This document shows positions 44,416 to 54,247 of a stretch of DNA of 64,000 bases, piece after piece. The translations under genes were made by a program, and so were the position numbers. Position 1 is the stretch's first letter. The number at the start of each line of letters is the position of its first letter. A model generated the notes under the pieces. The model did not search any database. It was given only the letters and a program-made list of their open reading frames with translations, and was not told the DNA's origin. Source of the stretch: JAALLB01 sp964502215 (GTDB lineage Bacteria > Pseudomonadota > Alphaproteobacteria > Rhizobiales > Rhizobiaceae); assembly GCA_964502215.1 (NCBI GenBank), contig CAZCUN010000004.1, forward strand, positions 1 to 64,000, given 5' to 3'.

Positions 44416-45813
44416 GTGAAATACGTCAGCACACGCGGTGAAGCACCAAAATTAGGCTTTAAAGATGCTCTTTTAGCAGGTTTAGCCCGAGATGGCGGGC
44501 TTTACGTACCCGAAACATGGCCAACGTTGTCAACAGAAGAGATTTCTTCAATGGCTGGGCAACCTTATGCAGAAACGGCAAAAAAAGTCTTAGCTCCTTT
44601 TGTTGAGGGTGAAATTCCAACCGCTGACTTCCATAAAATGGTTGACGAAGCCTATGCCAGCTTTCACCACCCTGCTGTAGCGCCCCTTGTTCAGATTGAT
44701 GATAATCATTGGGTGATGGAACTTTTTCATGGACCAACGCTTGCTTTTAAAGATGTTGCAATGCAACTTCTTGCCAGATTAATGGATTATGTCTTGGCAG
44801 AACGTGGACAAAAAGCCACAATCGTTGGCGCAACATCTGGTGATACAGGCGGCGCAGCTATAGAAGCATTTCGTGGCCGTGAAAATACAGACATCTTTAT
44901 TTTATTCCCGAAAGGCAAAGTCTCTCCTGTTCAACAAAGACAAATGACAACAGTTGAAGATGCTAATGTTCATTGCTTGGCAATTGAAGGTGATTTTGAT
45001 GACTGCCAAGCTCTGGTAAAAGAAATGTTCAATCATTTGGAGTTCCGTGACCGCCTTCAACTTTCTGGCGTAAACTCAATTAACTGGGGTCGTATTATGG
45101 CTCAAGTGGTTTATTACTTTACAACCGCAACCGCACTTGGCGCACCCGAGCGTGCGGTTTCGTATACAGTTCCTACAGGAAATTTTGGTGATATTTTTGC
45201 AGGCTATGTGGCAAAGCGCATGGGATTACCCATTAAAGATTTAATCATAGCAACAAACCAGAATGATATTTTGGCAAGGACGTTAGCAACCTCAAGATAT
45301 GAGACAGCTGGAACTTCGCCTTCTATTTCACCTTCTATGGATATTCAGGTTTCATCAAATTTTGAACGCCTTTTGTTTGATGCTTCAAATCGTGATGCGA
45401 GCGTTATTCAAAATCAAATGGCAAGTTTGAAACAATCAGGGTCATTTGAAGTATCAGATGAAACCATGAAAAACATCTCTACCCAATTTGCTGCTGGGGC
45501 TTGTAGTGAAGAAGATACTTCATCACAAATAAAAGAAACTTTGCAACAATGCGCTTATCTTGTTGATCCGCATACAGCGGTTGGTCTTCATGTTGCAGAG
45601 CAACATCTTTCTCATGAAACACCCATGATAACACTTGCAACCGCACACCCTGCTAAGTTTCCAGATGCCGTCAAAGCAGCAAGCGGTGTTTATCCTGATC
45701 TACCTCAACGCATGGGTGATATGATGACGCGGAAAGAACGAATGTCTGTTGTTGCAAATGATATTGATAAAGTAGAACGTTTTATTGAAGAGCGATCACG
45801 CGCAACAAGTTGA
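44416..45813 (+). CDS. thrC: Threonine synthase
   Basis: A 465-residue PLP enzyme converting O-phosphohomoserine to threonine. The start is a GTG at 44416. The PLP lysine is Lys112 in FHGPTLAFKDVAMQL; the phosphate-binding GATSGDTGGAA and TGNFGDIFAGY loops are intact. This is the longer fungal/gamma-type class II form common in Alphaproteobacteria. It is followed after 48 bases by the M16 peptidase gene. ThrB, the enzyme before it in the pathway, is at 53280. Confidence 0.95.
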   Translation: MKYVSTRGEAPKLGFKDALLAGLARDGGLYVPETWPTLSTEEISSMAGQPYAETAKKVLAPFVEGEIPTADFHKMVDEAYASFHHPAVAPLVQIDDNHWVMELFHGPTLAFKDVAMQLLARLMDYVLAERGQKATIVGATSGDTGGAAIEAFRGRENTDIFILFPKGKVSPVQQRQMTTVEDANVHCLAIEGDFDDCQALVKEMFNHLEFRDRLQLSGVNSINWGRIMAQVVYYFTTATALGAPERAVSYTVPTGNFGDIFAGYVAKRMGLPIKDLIIATNQNDILARTLATSRYETAGTSPSISPSMDIQVSSNFERLLFDASNRDASVIQNQMASLKQSGSFEVSDETMKNISTQFAAGACSEEDTSSQIKETLQQCAYLVDPHTAVGLHVAEQHLSHETPMITLATAHPAKFPDAVKAASGVYPDLPQRMGDMMTRKERMSVVANDIDKVERFIEERSRATS

Positions 45814-45861
45814 AGCAATTGTGTTCGTGACTTTTTTTGTATGGAGTAATAGACTGTCCCG

Positions 45862-47148
45862 ATGAGTGTAAATATTACAAAATTAGAAAACGGCCTAACC
45901 GTTGTAACTGACAACATGCCTCACCTTGAAAGTGCGGCACTTGGTGTTTGGATAAAATCTGGTTCTAGGAATGAAACGCAAGACCAACATGGGATTGCTC
46001 ATTTGCTAGAACATATGGCATTTAAAGGCACAAAAACACGTACAGCACTTCAGATCGCTGAAGAAATAGAAAGTGTTGGTGGTGAACTTAATGCAGCAAC
46101 CAGTACAGAAACCACGGCTTATTATGCTCGTGTTTTAAAGCCTGAAGTTGGGCATGCTGCTGATATTCTCTACGATATTCTTGCTAACTCAACGTTTGAT
46201 GAAGAAGAGCTAACCCGTGAAAAACATGTCATCTTACAAGAAATTGGTGCTTCACTTGATTCACCAGATGATCTTGTTTTTGATAGTTTTCAATCGACTT
46301 CCTATTCTGAAAACCAACCGATAGGTCGACCTATTCTTGGCACACCAGAAACCGTTGAAGGGTTTTCTGCAAACCAAATTCGTGAGTATCTAGATGCACA
46401 TTACCATGGCCCCAACATGGTATTATCTGCTTCAGGTGCTGTTGATCATGATGCTTTGGTAAAACAAGCTGAAAATACATATTCTAGTTTTCAAAATTCA
46501 AATACGGAAGTGGCATCTAAGGCAACTTATATGGGTGGCGAAAGCATCATTGAAGATGATTTTCAAGAGGCGCAACTTGTATTAGGTTTTGAAGGCCGCG
46601 CATATCATGTGAAAGATTTTTATGCCTCGCAACTGCTTGCAACTATTTTAGGCGGCGGCATGTCCTCGCGCTTGTTCCAAGAAGTCCGTGAGAAACATGG
46701 TCTTTGTTATTCTATCTCTTCATTTCATTGGGGGTTTTCTGACAGTGGCATTTTTGGTGTTCATGCAGCAACTGGCCCAGAAGACTTGCAAGAACTTGTC
46801 TCTCTAATATTGCAAGAGTTACAACGCGCAAGTGAAGATATTGTACAAGCAGAACTGGATCGCGCTAGAGCACAAATTCGTTCTGGACTTTTAATGTCTA
46901 TGGAAAGCCCCGCGGCACGAGCTGGACAAATCGCTCGACAAATTCTGTTGTTTGGCAGACAAATCCCGAATGATGAACTTATGGAACGCCTTGATGCACT
47001 TTCAGTCGAGCGTGTACGCGATTTAGCTGGTCGTATATTCCATGAAAGCATTCCAACATTAAGTGCTGTAGGACCTGTCCAAAACATCCCTCGCCTTAAT
47101 GACATTAAGGAACGCTTAGGTATTCGTACCTCTCAAGCTGCAGAGTGA
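45862..47148 (+). CDS. M16 zinc metallopeptidase (mitochondrial-processing-peptidase-like)
   Basis: A 428-residue M16B peptidase. The inverted zinc motif is H47-L-L-E-H51 with Glu50 catalytic, and the distal Glu lies in the 'EKHVILQEIGASLDSPDD' helix. The second, inactive-type half has 'ILGGGMSSRLFQEVREKHG' and the R/Y pair. It is a single-chain relative of the beta subunit of mitochondrial processing peptidase. It follows thrC, an order kept widely in Rhizobiales, and is 3 bases from the GNAT gene. Confidence 0.92.
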   Translation: MSVNITKLENGLTVVTDNMPHLESAALGVWIKSGSRNETQDQHGIAHLLEHMAFKGTKTRTALQIAEEIESVGGELNAATSTETTAYYARVLKPEVGHAADILYDILANSTFDEEELTREKHVILQEIGASLDSPDDLVFDSFQSTSYSENQPIGRPILGTPETVEGFSANQIREYLDAHYHGPNMVLSASGAVDHDALVKQAENTYSSFQNSNTEVASKATYMGGESIIEDDFQEAQLVLGFEGRAYHVKDFYASQLLATILGGGMSSRLFQEVREKHGLCYSISSFHWGFSDSGIFGVHAATGPEDLQELVSLILQELQRASEDIVQAELDRARAQIRSGLLMSMESPAARAGQIARQILLFGRQIPNDELMERLDALSVERVRDLAGRIFHESIPTLSAVGPVQNIPRLNDIKERLGIRTSQAAE

Positions 47149-47151
47149 TAT

Positions 47152-47736
47152 ATGCAGATACGTTTACTCTCACGGTTCTTAAACCAAGAAATAGACGTTG
47201 CTGATGGCAGTCTTTACTTGCGGGCACCAATTGCTTCTGATTTTGAACAATGGTTAAAACTTCGCACTGAGAGTCAATCGTTCTTAAGGCCTTGGGAGCC
47301 ACTTTGGCTTGACGATGATCTAAGTAGCATCGGATTTCGCCGCCGTTTAAAATCTTACATCCAACAAAAGCATAATGGCTCTGCCAGAACTTATTTTTTA
47401 TTTAGACGCAGCGATAATCAACTTTTGGGTGGCATCAGCTTAACTCGTATTACCTATGAGATAACGCGTTCTGCAATGCTTGGCTATTGGATGGGCGTGC
47501 ATTACGCTGGGCAAGGATATATGAGAAAATCAGTCCCTGCTCTTCTTGATTTTGCATTTTCAAGTCTAAAATTAAAACGTATTGAAGCGGCCTGTTTGCC
47601 GACCAATAAAACGTCTATAAACCTGTTAAAAAAATGTGGCTTTAATGAAGAAGGATACGCCAGAGAATATCTAGAGATTAATGGCACAAGAGAAGACCAT
47701 ATTCTTTTTGCTATTCTTGCTTCTGAGTATGATTAA
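47152..47736 (+). CDS. GNAT N-acetyltransferase (RimJ/RimL-like)
   Basis: A 194-residue GNAT protein. It starts 'LYLRAPIASDFEQWLKLR' (about 23-40), has the acetyl-CoA loop region 'MLGYWMGVHYAGQGYMRKSV' (about 108-127) and 'RIEAACLPTNKTSINLLKKCGF' near the C-terminus. RimJ-type enzymes acetylate N-terminal amino groups of ribosomal proteins or other targets. It follows the M16 gene directly. Confidence 0.88.
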   Translation: MQIRLLSRFLNQEIDVADGSLYLRAPIASDFEQWLKLRTESQSFLRPWEPLWLDDDLSSIGFRRRLKSYIQQKHNGSARTYFLFRRSDNQLLGGISLTRITYEITRSAMLGYWMGVHYAGQGYMRKSVPALLDFAFSSLKLKRIEAACLPTNKTSINLLKKCGFNEEGYAREYLEINGTREDHILFAILASEYD

Positions 47737-47851
47737 CAAAACTCTTAATAGGTTGTTTTTGACTGGAAAAATGGATCCCCTTGTGTTGTAAGTATCTAAT
47801 GCTTTTATTTGCTAGAGGCATTAGGGTAGCCATTTTGTTTTATGGCTTAGA

Positions 47852-50743
47852 GTGCGAGAACATAATTTGAAGATTATCAATCAGATAACACCACATGTTG
47901 GGAATATCCTATTGGTTATTTCCGCATGGCTATTTATGAGCTTTACAGCGCATGCTTTAGAACCTGTTAGCGTTTCTGTTGATGATATTGCTTTAGATAT
48001 TTCTGAAGCCATAGACTCTCACAAGCGTCAGGGGCGAGCGCTTAAAGTTTCAACCGCGCCCGACGCAGAAGGTATTGTTAGAAGAATTGAAGTGCGCTCA
48101 AAAAAAGAGGACGGACTTTCTAGTTGGGCAGTATTTTCATTAGCTAATACTACTGACGAGCAAATTGACAGGCTCATTGTTGCACCCCACTATCAAATGG
48201 TAAATTCAGGTGTTGTATGGCCTGATCTTGATACTAATCGTATTTTAGCAATTACGCCAAGTGAAGGCTTTGCACTCGACCGTCAAAACGATACAGATGC
48301 AGATGTTTTTTTTCTAACGCTTGACCCTGGCGCTGTTATAACGCTGATTGCAGAACAAAATACTGAAAAGCTTCCAAAGTTATATTTGTGGGAGCCCTCT
48401 GCATATAAAGATACAGCAAATAGCTACAGTTTATATTACGGGATCGTTTTGGGTATTTCAGGACTGCTTGCTATATTCCTTACAATTTTATTTGTTGTAA
48501 AAGGGTCGGCTATATTTCCTGCTACGGCCAGTATTGCATGGGGTGTGCTAGCTTATATCTGTGTCGATTTTGGCTTTTTGAACAGAGTAATTGGAACTCA
48601 AGCATCTAATGAACCCTTTTGGAGAGCCAGTACAGAAGTGTTTTTAGCGACAAGTTTCGTAATATTTATCTACGCTTATCTCAATCTTAGCAGGTGGAGT
48701 AGAAATTTATCTTTCTTGGTAGTGGCATGGATATTAGCGCTTATTATTTTAATGGGTATTGCATTATTTGAACCGCATATTGCTGCTGGGATCGCAAGAA
48801 TTTCTTTTGCTGTAGCCGTCATATTTGGGGTCATTCTGTTAATCTACCAGAGTTTCAATAAGTTTGACCGAGCTGTTATGTTAATTCCGACATGGATACT
48901 CTTGATCGCTTGGCTTAGTGTTGCTGGCATGACTTTGTACGGGCGGATTGCCAATGATGTTATTCAACCAGCACTTGGCGGCGGTTTAGTACTTGTCGTG
49001 TTATTGCTGTGTTTCACTGTGATGCAACATGCTCTTACAGGCGGTGCTTTTGCACAAGGGTTAGTGAGCGATTCAGAACGTTCCGCTTTAGCCTTAACAG
49101 GGGCTGGTGATATTTTATGGGATTGGGATGTAAACAGAGACAAGATTTCTGCCGATATAAAAATCGCAAATCTTCTTAAGCAGAACTCTAAGTCATTCAA
49201 CACTAGTCCTGCAAATTGGCAAAAATTACTTCATCCAAATGACCGAGATCGCTTTACCTCAACATTAAGTGCAATTCTTGAACATAAAAGAGGCCGCATC
49301 GCTCAAGCCTTCAGAATGCGTGATGGCGATGGCCATTATCAATGGTTTCAATTACGAGCGCGTCCTATGCTTGATACATCTGGTGAAGTATCAAGATGTA
49401 TTGGCACGCTTACAGATATTACGGATCAGAAAAAGTCTGAAGAAAGACTGTTACATGACTCTGTACGTGACCACCTCACAGGATTAGAAAATCGCGGGCT
49501 TTTTTCAAGTAGGCTGGAAACTGTTATACAACTCGCTCATCAAAAAGAAGATATCAGGCCAAGTGTATTTTTTATTGATATTGATGGGTTCAACAAAATA
49601 AACGCATCCCTAGGCTTTGCTGTTGGGGATACGATACTGTTAACGCTTGCGCGAAGACTTACTCGGTTGTTGAAAAATGGGGACAGCATGGCGCGTCTGT
49701 CTGGCGATCAATTTGCAATCTTATTATTGTCTGAAACAGAACCTAAAAAAATTGCTTCATTTGCAGATGCAGTTCGTCGAACCATTATGGCACCAATTGA
49801 TTACTCCGAAGAAGAAATTATTCTGTCTTCATCAATAGGAATTGCAAGTTGGTCTCCAGAACATAGCCATTCAGAGCAACTCTTGCGTGATGCCGAATTA
49901 GCTAAAGATCAGGCTAAGCGTCAAGGTGGTAATACAACAACACCCTTCATTCCAGCTTATCGACAATCAAAAGATGACTCGATTATTTTGCTTGATGATT
50001 TGCGCAACGCAATACACTTGCAACAATTGCAATTATATTATCAGCCAATAGTTAGTTTAACGGATCGCAAAATTAAAGGGTTTGAAGCGCTTGTGCGTTG
50101 GAATCATCCAAAGCTTGGCTTGTTGATGCCAGCAGATTTTGTTCCGATTGCTGAGCAATCTGGCTTTATTAATGAAATTGGTATTTTTGCATTAAACAAA
50201 GCCACTTCGGATTTTGCTAAGCTAAATCATGAAACCATGAGTAAGTGTTTTGTCAGTGTAAATATTTCAAGCCGCGAATTATTACGCGCTGATATTATAA
50301 CAGATATTACGAATGCTTTAGAGGCGAGTGGACTTTCGCCTGAAAAACTTAGATTAGAGTTGACCGAAAGCATGGTCATGGAAAACCCTGAGCACTCTAC
50401 TCAAATTATGTCCCGCATAAAAGCTACTGGAATTGGCGTTTCGCTTGATGATTTTGGAACAGGTTATTCAAGTTTGTCTTATCTTTTGAAAGTACCGTTC
50501 AATGTTATTAAAATTGATAAATCATTCGTCCAAGCTCGCGAGCAAAATGAACGGCTGATAATTTTACGGTCGATTATTGCGCTTGGGCATAGTTTGAACC
50601 AATCTCTTATTGCTGAAGGTGTTGAATATGAGTCTGATGCAACAGACCTAATGCAATTAGGGTGTGAATTTGCACAAGGATATCTATTTGGTGAGCCTAT
50701 GAATGTAGAGGACGCCAAACAAATGATAGAGAACGAACAATAA
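47852..50743 (+). CDS. Membrane PAS-GGDEF-EAL protein (cyclic-di-GMP phosphodiesterase likely)
   Basis: A 963-residue sensor. One N-terminal membrane helix (about 18-35) precedes a periplasmic domain (36-190). About seven helices follow at 195-395, then a PAS domain (about 410-525), GGDEF (about 535-700) and EAL (about 715-960). The GGDEF signature reads SGDQF (about 615-619), so cyclase activity is doubtful. The EAL signature FEALVRW (about 743) and the downstream 'LDDFGTGYSSLSYL' and KIDKSF motifs are intact, so it probably breaks down cyclic di-GMP. The start GTG at 47852 is uncertain. Confidence 0.88.
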   Translation: MREHNLKIINQITPHVGNILLVISAWLFMSFTAHALEPVSVSVDDIALDISEAIDSHKRQGRALKVSTAPDAEGIVRRIEVRSKKEDGLSSWAVFSLANTTDEQIDRLIVAPHYQMVNSGVVWPDLDTNRILAITPSEGFALDRQNDTDADVFFLTLDPGAVITLIAEQNTEKLPKLYLWEPSAYKDTANSYSLYYGIVLGISGLLAIFLTILFVVKGSAIFPATASIAWGVLAYICVDFGFLNRVIGTQASNEPFWRASTEVFLATSFVIFIYAYLNLSRWSRNLSFLVVAWILALIILMGIALFEPHIAAGIARISFAVAVIFGVILLIYQSFNKFDRAVMLIPTWILLIAWLSVAGMTLYGRIANDVIQPALGGGLVLVVLLLCFTVMQHALTGGAFAQGLVSDSERSALALTGAGDILWDWDVNRDKISADIKIANLLKQNSKSFNTSPANWQKLLHPNDRDRFTSTLSAILEHKRGRIAQAFRMRDGDGHYQWFQLRARPMLDTSGEVSRCIGTLTDITDQKKSEERLLHDSVRDHLTGLENRGLFSSRLETVIQLAHQKEDIRPSVFFIDIDGFNKINASLGFAVGDTILLTLARRLTRLLKNGDSMARLSGDQFAILLLSETEPKKIASFADAVRRTIMAPIDYSEEEIILSSSIGIASWSPEHSHSEQLLRDAELAKDQAKRQGGNTTTPFIPAYRQSKDDSIILLDDLRNAIHLQQLQLYYQPIVSLTDRKIKGFEALVRWNHPKLGLLMPADFVPIAEQSGFINEIGIFALNKATSDFAKLNHETMSKCFVSVNISSRELLRADIITDITNALEASGLSPEKLRLELTESMVMENPEHSTQIMSRIKATGIGVSLDDFGTGYSSLSYLLKVPFNVIKIDKSFVQAREQNERLIILRSIIALGHSLNQSLIAEGVEYESDATDLMQLGCEFAQGYLFGEPMNVEDAKQMIENEQ

Positions 50744-50759
50744 TATTGATTTAGCTGAT

Positions 50760-51359
50760 TTAGGCATGCCCTGAACTGCTTGATAACAACGCCTCATCGA
50801 CACCCAATAGTTTAAGGCTTCTACTATATTTTGTATCGTTATTATGATCAAAAATAATGTCGTCAGTTGCATCAGCAACCAACCATCCATTTGAGACAAT
50901 TTCATCTTCCAATTGCCCTGAAGACCAGCCTGAGTATCCAAGTGCAAGAAGAAAGCGCTCTGGCCCTTTTCCTACAGCAATCTCTCTTAACACTTCAAGA
51001 GTAGCGGTTAAGTTGATTTTGCCATGAACTTTAACCGTTGAATTACTGCTAAAATCCGGTGAATGCAAAACGAAGCCTCTGCCCGGTTCTACTGGTCCAC
51101 CTGAATGCATTTGTTGTTGAAGATGGTTAAACGGTAAATCAGCACGCTCTTCTTTTGAAATAATTTCTAACTGAGCTAAAAAATCAGGGACTTTTGGACT
51201 TTCTAAAACTTGATTTATAATAAACCCCATAGCGCCTTCATCTGAGTGAGCGCATATATATATTACAGTCTTATCGAACCTCGCATCGCCCATTCCTGGC
51301 ATGGCAATAAGAAACTTTCCGCAGAAAGATGGAAACTTTTCATCCTTTGCTTTTGCCAT
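50760..51359 (-). CDS. YqgE/AlgH family protein (UPF0301)
   Basis: A 199-residue protein of the YqgE/AlgH family: 'GKFLIAMPGMGDARFDKTVIY' (about 14-34), 'CAHSDEGAMGFIINQ' (about 36-50), and the central 'GGPVEPGRGFVLHS'. The role is unknown; structures show a compact alpha/beta fold. It is transcribed opposite to the DsbD-like gene, with a 106-base gap. The same pair is adjacent in other rhizobia, from memory. Confidence 0.9.
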   Translation of the reverse strand: MAKAKDEKFPSFCGKFLIAMPGMGDARFDKTVIYICAHSDEGAMGFIINQVLESPKVPDFLAQLEIISKEERADLPFNHLQQQMHSGGPVEPGRGFVLHSPDFSSNSTVKVHGKINLTATLEVLREIAVGKGPERFLLALGYSGWSSGQLEDEIVSNGWLVADATDDIIFDHNNDTKYSRSLKLLGVDEALLSSSSGHA

Positions 51360-51465
51360 TATATTTTAGTCTCCAAGTGTTTTGCCCTGTCATGCTCACA
51401 TAATTATGATAATTAAGCAGAAATTGTAAGTCGATTTATGCATGTGTTTTGATTATGCCTAAATT

Positions 51466-52299
51466 ATGATAAATGTTATTATGAATTATAAGCCCAAAAT
51501 TGCTGCTACGATAACGACAGTTAGTTTATTGTTACTCAGTACAAATATCCAATCTACTAGAGCTGCGTCTAGTAATTGGGAAGACCTTGGTGGCGGAAAA
51601 GTTAGACTTGCTGCAAACTTAGACCCAAGTAGCAATAAAATTTCAGGTATCATTGAAGTACAACTTGAAGAAGGTTGGTCAACTTATTGGCGATACCCTG
51701 GCAGTTCAGGCATCCCGCCTCGTTTTGATTTTTCAAATTCAATTGCTTTTAAAGCTGGAGAAATAAAATTTCCAGCGCCCAAGCTTGTTACTCAGTCTTA
51801 TGGTTCTTACGCAGGATACAAACAAAAGGTTTCATTTCCATTTGAAGGTGAACTCCTTGCAACAGCTGGAACAGAAATTAATCTAGATCTTCTAATTGGC
51901 GTATGTTCAGAGGTGTGCATTCCAGCCCAAGCACAACTTCAAATTAAAGCTAGTGAACTCCAGCAAAGTGACCCAAAGACAGCGCAGGCTGTTACGTTTG
52001 CCAAGCTAACAATTCCAAAACGACACGAGGCAAGTGACGTTATTGTAAGTCGAGATAGACTTGATAAAAATACACTTCAAATTAAAACCAAACACAAAAA
52101 GACATTCGGCAAACCATCTTTGTTTGTCGAAGGCCCATGGGATTGGTATTTACTTCCTGCAGAATTGTTAAAACAAGAAGATAACTACGCTACATTTAAA
52201 CTGGATGTTTCGCGGGTTCCTAAAGGAACTGATGTACTCTCTGAAAAACTACGTTACACACTGGTTACTGGCTCAACAGGTATAGAGATAGAACGTTGA
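51466..52299 (+). CDS. Periplasmic DsbD N-terminal-like protein
   Basis: A 277-residue exported protein with a signal peptide (residues about 10-32, cleavage near TRA/AS). The body resembles the N-terminal immunoglobulin-like domain of DsbD, with 'EEGWSTYWRYPGSSGIPPRFDF' split over residues 68-89 and the redox pair in GVCSEVCIPAQ. The membrane and thioredoxin domains of DsbD are absent, so it would need a partner to receive electrons. It is followed after 59 bases by the peroxiredoxin. ATG at 51481 is an alternative start. Confidence 0.8.
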   Translation: MINVIMNYKPKIAATITTVSLLLLSTNIQSTRAASSNWEDLGGGKVRLAANLDPSSNKISGIIEVQLEEGWSTYWRYPGSSGIPPRFDFSNSIAFKAGEIKFPAPKLVTQSYGSYAGYKQKVSFPFEGELLATAGTEINLDLLIGVCSEVCIPAQAQLQIKASELQQSDPKTAQAVTFAKLTIPKRHEASDVIVSRDRLDKNTLQIKTKHKKTFGKPSLFVEGPWDWYLLPAELLKQEDNYATFKLDVSRVPKGTDVLSEKLRYTLVTGSTGIEIER

Positions 52300-52358
52300 A
52301 CTGCGGCTAAAAAGGTCTATATCTCCTCTAGCAGATAAACAAATTTTGGAGACTTATA

Positions 52359-52844
52359 ATGACGATTTCGGTTGGCGACAAATTACCTGAAGCAAACTTT
52401 ACTGTAATGGCTAATGAAGGGCCAACAGGGATTAGCTCTGCAGATTTATTTAACGGAAAAAAAGTTGTACTCTTCGCAGTACCGGGCGCTTTTACACCGA
52501 CTTGCCATAACAATCACCTTCCAGGTTTTATTGAAAATGCTGATGCAATTAAAGCAAAAGGTGTTGATGAAATTGCGGTTGTTTCCGTCAATGATGTGTT
52601 TGTGATGGATGCTTGGAAAACTGCAATTAATTGCGATGACAAGATTAGTTTTCTTGCAGATGGTAGCGGTGATTTTGCTAAAGCCATTGGCATGGAGCTT
52701 GATTTAACTGAGCGCGGTTTAGGTCTTCGTTCTCTGCGTTACGCGATGATTGTTGAAGATGGTAAAATGACATTTATGGGTGTTGATGATGTGCCAAGCA
52801 ATGCAACAGCATCAAGCGCACAAAATGTATTGGAAGCTCTATAA
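52359..52844 (+). CDS. Peroxiredoxin (Prx5/AhpE-like, atypical 2-Cys or 1-Cys)
   Basis: A 161-residue peroxiredoxin of the Prx5 class. The peroxidatic Cys lies in 'FAVPGAFTPTCHNNHLPGF' (about Cys49) with the conserved Thr and later Arg in 'LGLRSLRYAMIVEDGK'. It reduces hydrogen peroxide and organic peroxides using glutathione or thioredoxin. GGAG precedes the ATG by 8 bases. The stop lies one base from the convergent rnhA stop. Confidence 0.93.
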   Translation: MTISVGDKLPEANFTVMANEGPTGISSADLFNGKKVVLFAVPGAFTPTCHNNHLPGFIENADAIKAKGVDEIAVVSVNDVFVMDAWKTAINCDDKISFLADGSGDFAKAIGMELDLTERGLGLRSLRYAMIVEDGKMTFMGVDDVPSNATASSAQNVLEAL

Positions 52845-52845
52845 T

Positions 52846-53280
52846 TTACTTATAGTCTTCCATACCACGGCGGGCGAGTTCGTCCGCCTTTTCATTTTCC
52901 GCGTGTCCAGCATGGCCTTTAATCCAGTGCCAATTCACCGTATGGCGGGATACCGCTTCATCCAAAGCTTGCCACAACTCGACATTTTTAACAGGCTTCT
53001 TATTCGCTGTTTTCCAGCCATTTTTTTTCCAACCAAAAATCCAACCTGTCATTCCGCCTTTGACATATTGGCTATCTGTTGTCAGTTCTACTGTGCAAGG
53101 CTTTTTAAGTGCATTAAGCGCTTCAATGGCTGCCATTAACTCCATTTGATTATTGGTTGTTTCTGCTTGCCCACCAAAGAGTTCTTTTTCTTTTTCGCCA
53201 TAACGCAAAAGCGCTCCCCATCCGCCTGGCCCGGGGTTTCCAGAACAAGCACCATCTGTCCAAATCTCAACGACGCTCAT
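52846..53280 (-). CDS. rnhA: Ribonuclease HI
   Basis: A 144-residue RNase HI with all four catalytic acids: Asp in IWTDGACSGNPGPGGW, Glu in NNQMELMAAIEA, Asp in TTDSQYV and Asp in NEKADELA. It removes RNA from RNA-DNA hybrids. The gene shares one base with the thrB stop upstream, so the two are co-transcribed. Confidence 0.96.
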   Translation of the reverse strand: MSVVEIWTDGACSGNPGPGGWGALLRYGEKEKELFGGQAETTNNQMELMAAIEALNALKKPCTVELTTDSQYVKGGMTGWIFGWKKNGWKTANKKPVKNVELWQALDEAVSRHTVNWHWIKGHAGHAENEKADELARRGMEDYK

Positions 53281-54245
53281 TAAATGACCTCACCATACTC
53301 AGATGCAGTTATAATTGACTGATGAAATTTCAACTTTGCAATATATTCAGCAGGATTTTTAGGGGTAACCATTGCACCTTCTGGTACATTTAACCAGTCA
53401 TACAATCTGGTTAAAAGAAAGCGTAATGCAGAACCTCTACACAGTGTTGGCAGTGCATTGATTTCATCTTTTGAGATTTTTCGGACAGAGTTATATCCGC
53501 TTAATAAGGCTTGTGCTTTTGTAACATTGAACGAATGATCTGACTCAAAACACCAAGCGTTTATACAAATCGCAATGTCATAAGCAAGCACGTCATTACA
53601 AGCAAAATAAAAATCAATAATTCCCGATAACTTATCCTTTAAGAAAAACACGTTATCAGGAAAAAGATCTGCATGAATGACACCTATTGGCAAATCTGTT
53701 GGCCAATTATTTTCTAAATACGAAAGTTCACTTTCAATCAGTTTTGATAGACCAGCAGCAACACCGTCTGAACCAGATGCAGATTGCTGATAGAGGGGGC
53801 GCCAGTCTTCTACCGTGAGTGAATTTGCGCGTTTTATTTCAAAGCCCTCACCTGCCAAATGCATTTGCGCCAGCGCTTCACCCAATTGTCTACAATTTTT
53901 CATAGAAGGGCGTTTAACGGAGTTTCCATCAAGATAGCTAATAATCGCAGAGGGACGCCCTGCAAGCTTTGATAATTGCTCACCTGTTTTAAGGGGTATA
54001 GGCTGAGGGCACTCAAGGCCGTTCTTTGCTAAATGCTCCATAAGCCCGAGAAAAAATGGCAAATCTTCGACATTCACCCGCTTTTCATAAAGCGTCAGGA
54101 TATGCATCCCTAAGTCTGTTACAAGAAGATAATTTGAATTTTCAACGCCTTCAGCAATGCCCTTTAATGAGTGCATTTCACCAATGTTGTATTTGGTTAA
54201 ATACTCAATCAGTTCTGTGTCTGAAATATCTGTGTAGACTGCCAT
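53280..54245 (-). CDS. thrB: Homoserine kinase (APH-fold type)
   Basis: A 321-residue kinase of the aminoglycoside-phosphotransferase fold, the ThrB form of Alphaproteobacteria and Pseudomonas. It has the catalytic loop GVIHADLFPDNVFF (about 185-198) and the metal motif GIIDFYFA (about 206-213). It phosphorylates homoserine for threonine synthase (thrC at 44416). It starts three bases after ispH and shares a base with rnhA. The homoserine branch point also feeds MetA at 26809. Confidence 0.94.
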   Translation of the reverse strand: MAVYTDISDTELIEYLTKYNIGEMHSLKGIAEGVENSNYLLVTDLGMHILTLYEKRVNVEDLPFFLGLMEHLAKNGLECPQPIPLKTGEQLSKLAGRPSAIISYLDGNSVKRPSMKNCRQLGEALAQMHLAGEGFEIKRANSLTVEDWRPLYQQSASGSDGVAAGLSKLIESELSYLENNWPTDLPIGVIHADLFPDNVFFLKDKLSGIIDFYFACNDVLAYDIAICINAWCFESDHSFNVTKAQALLSGYNSVRKISKDEINALPTLCRGSALRFLLTRLYDWLNVPEGAMVTPKNPAEYIAKLKFHQSIITASEYGEVI

Positions 54246-54247
54246 GT

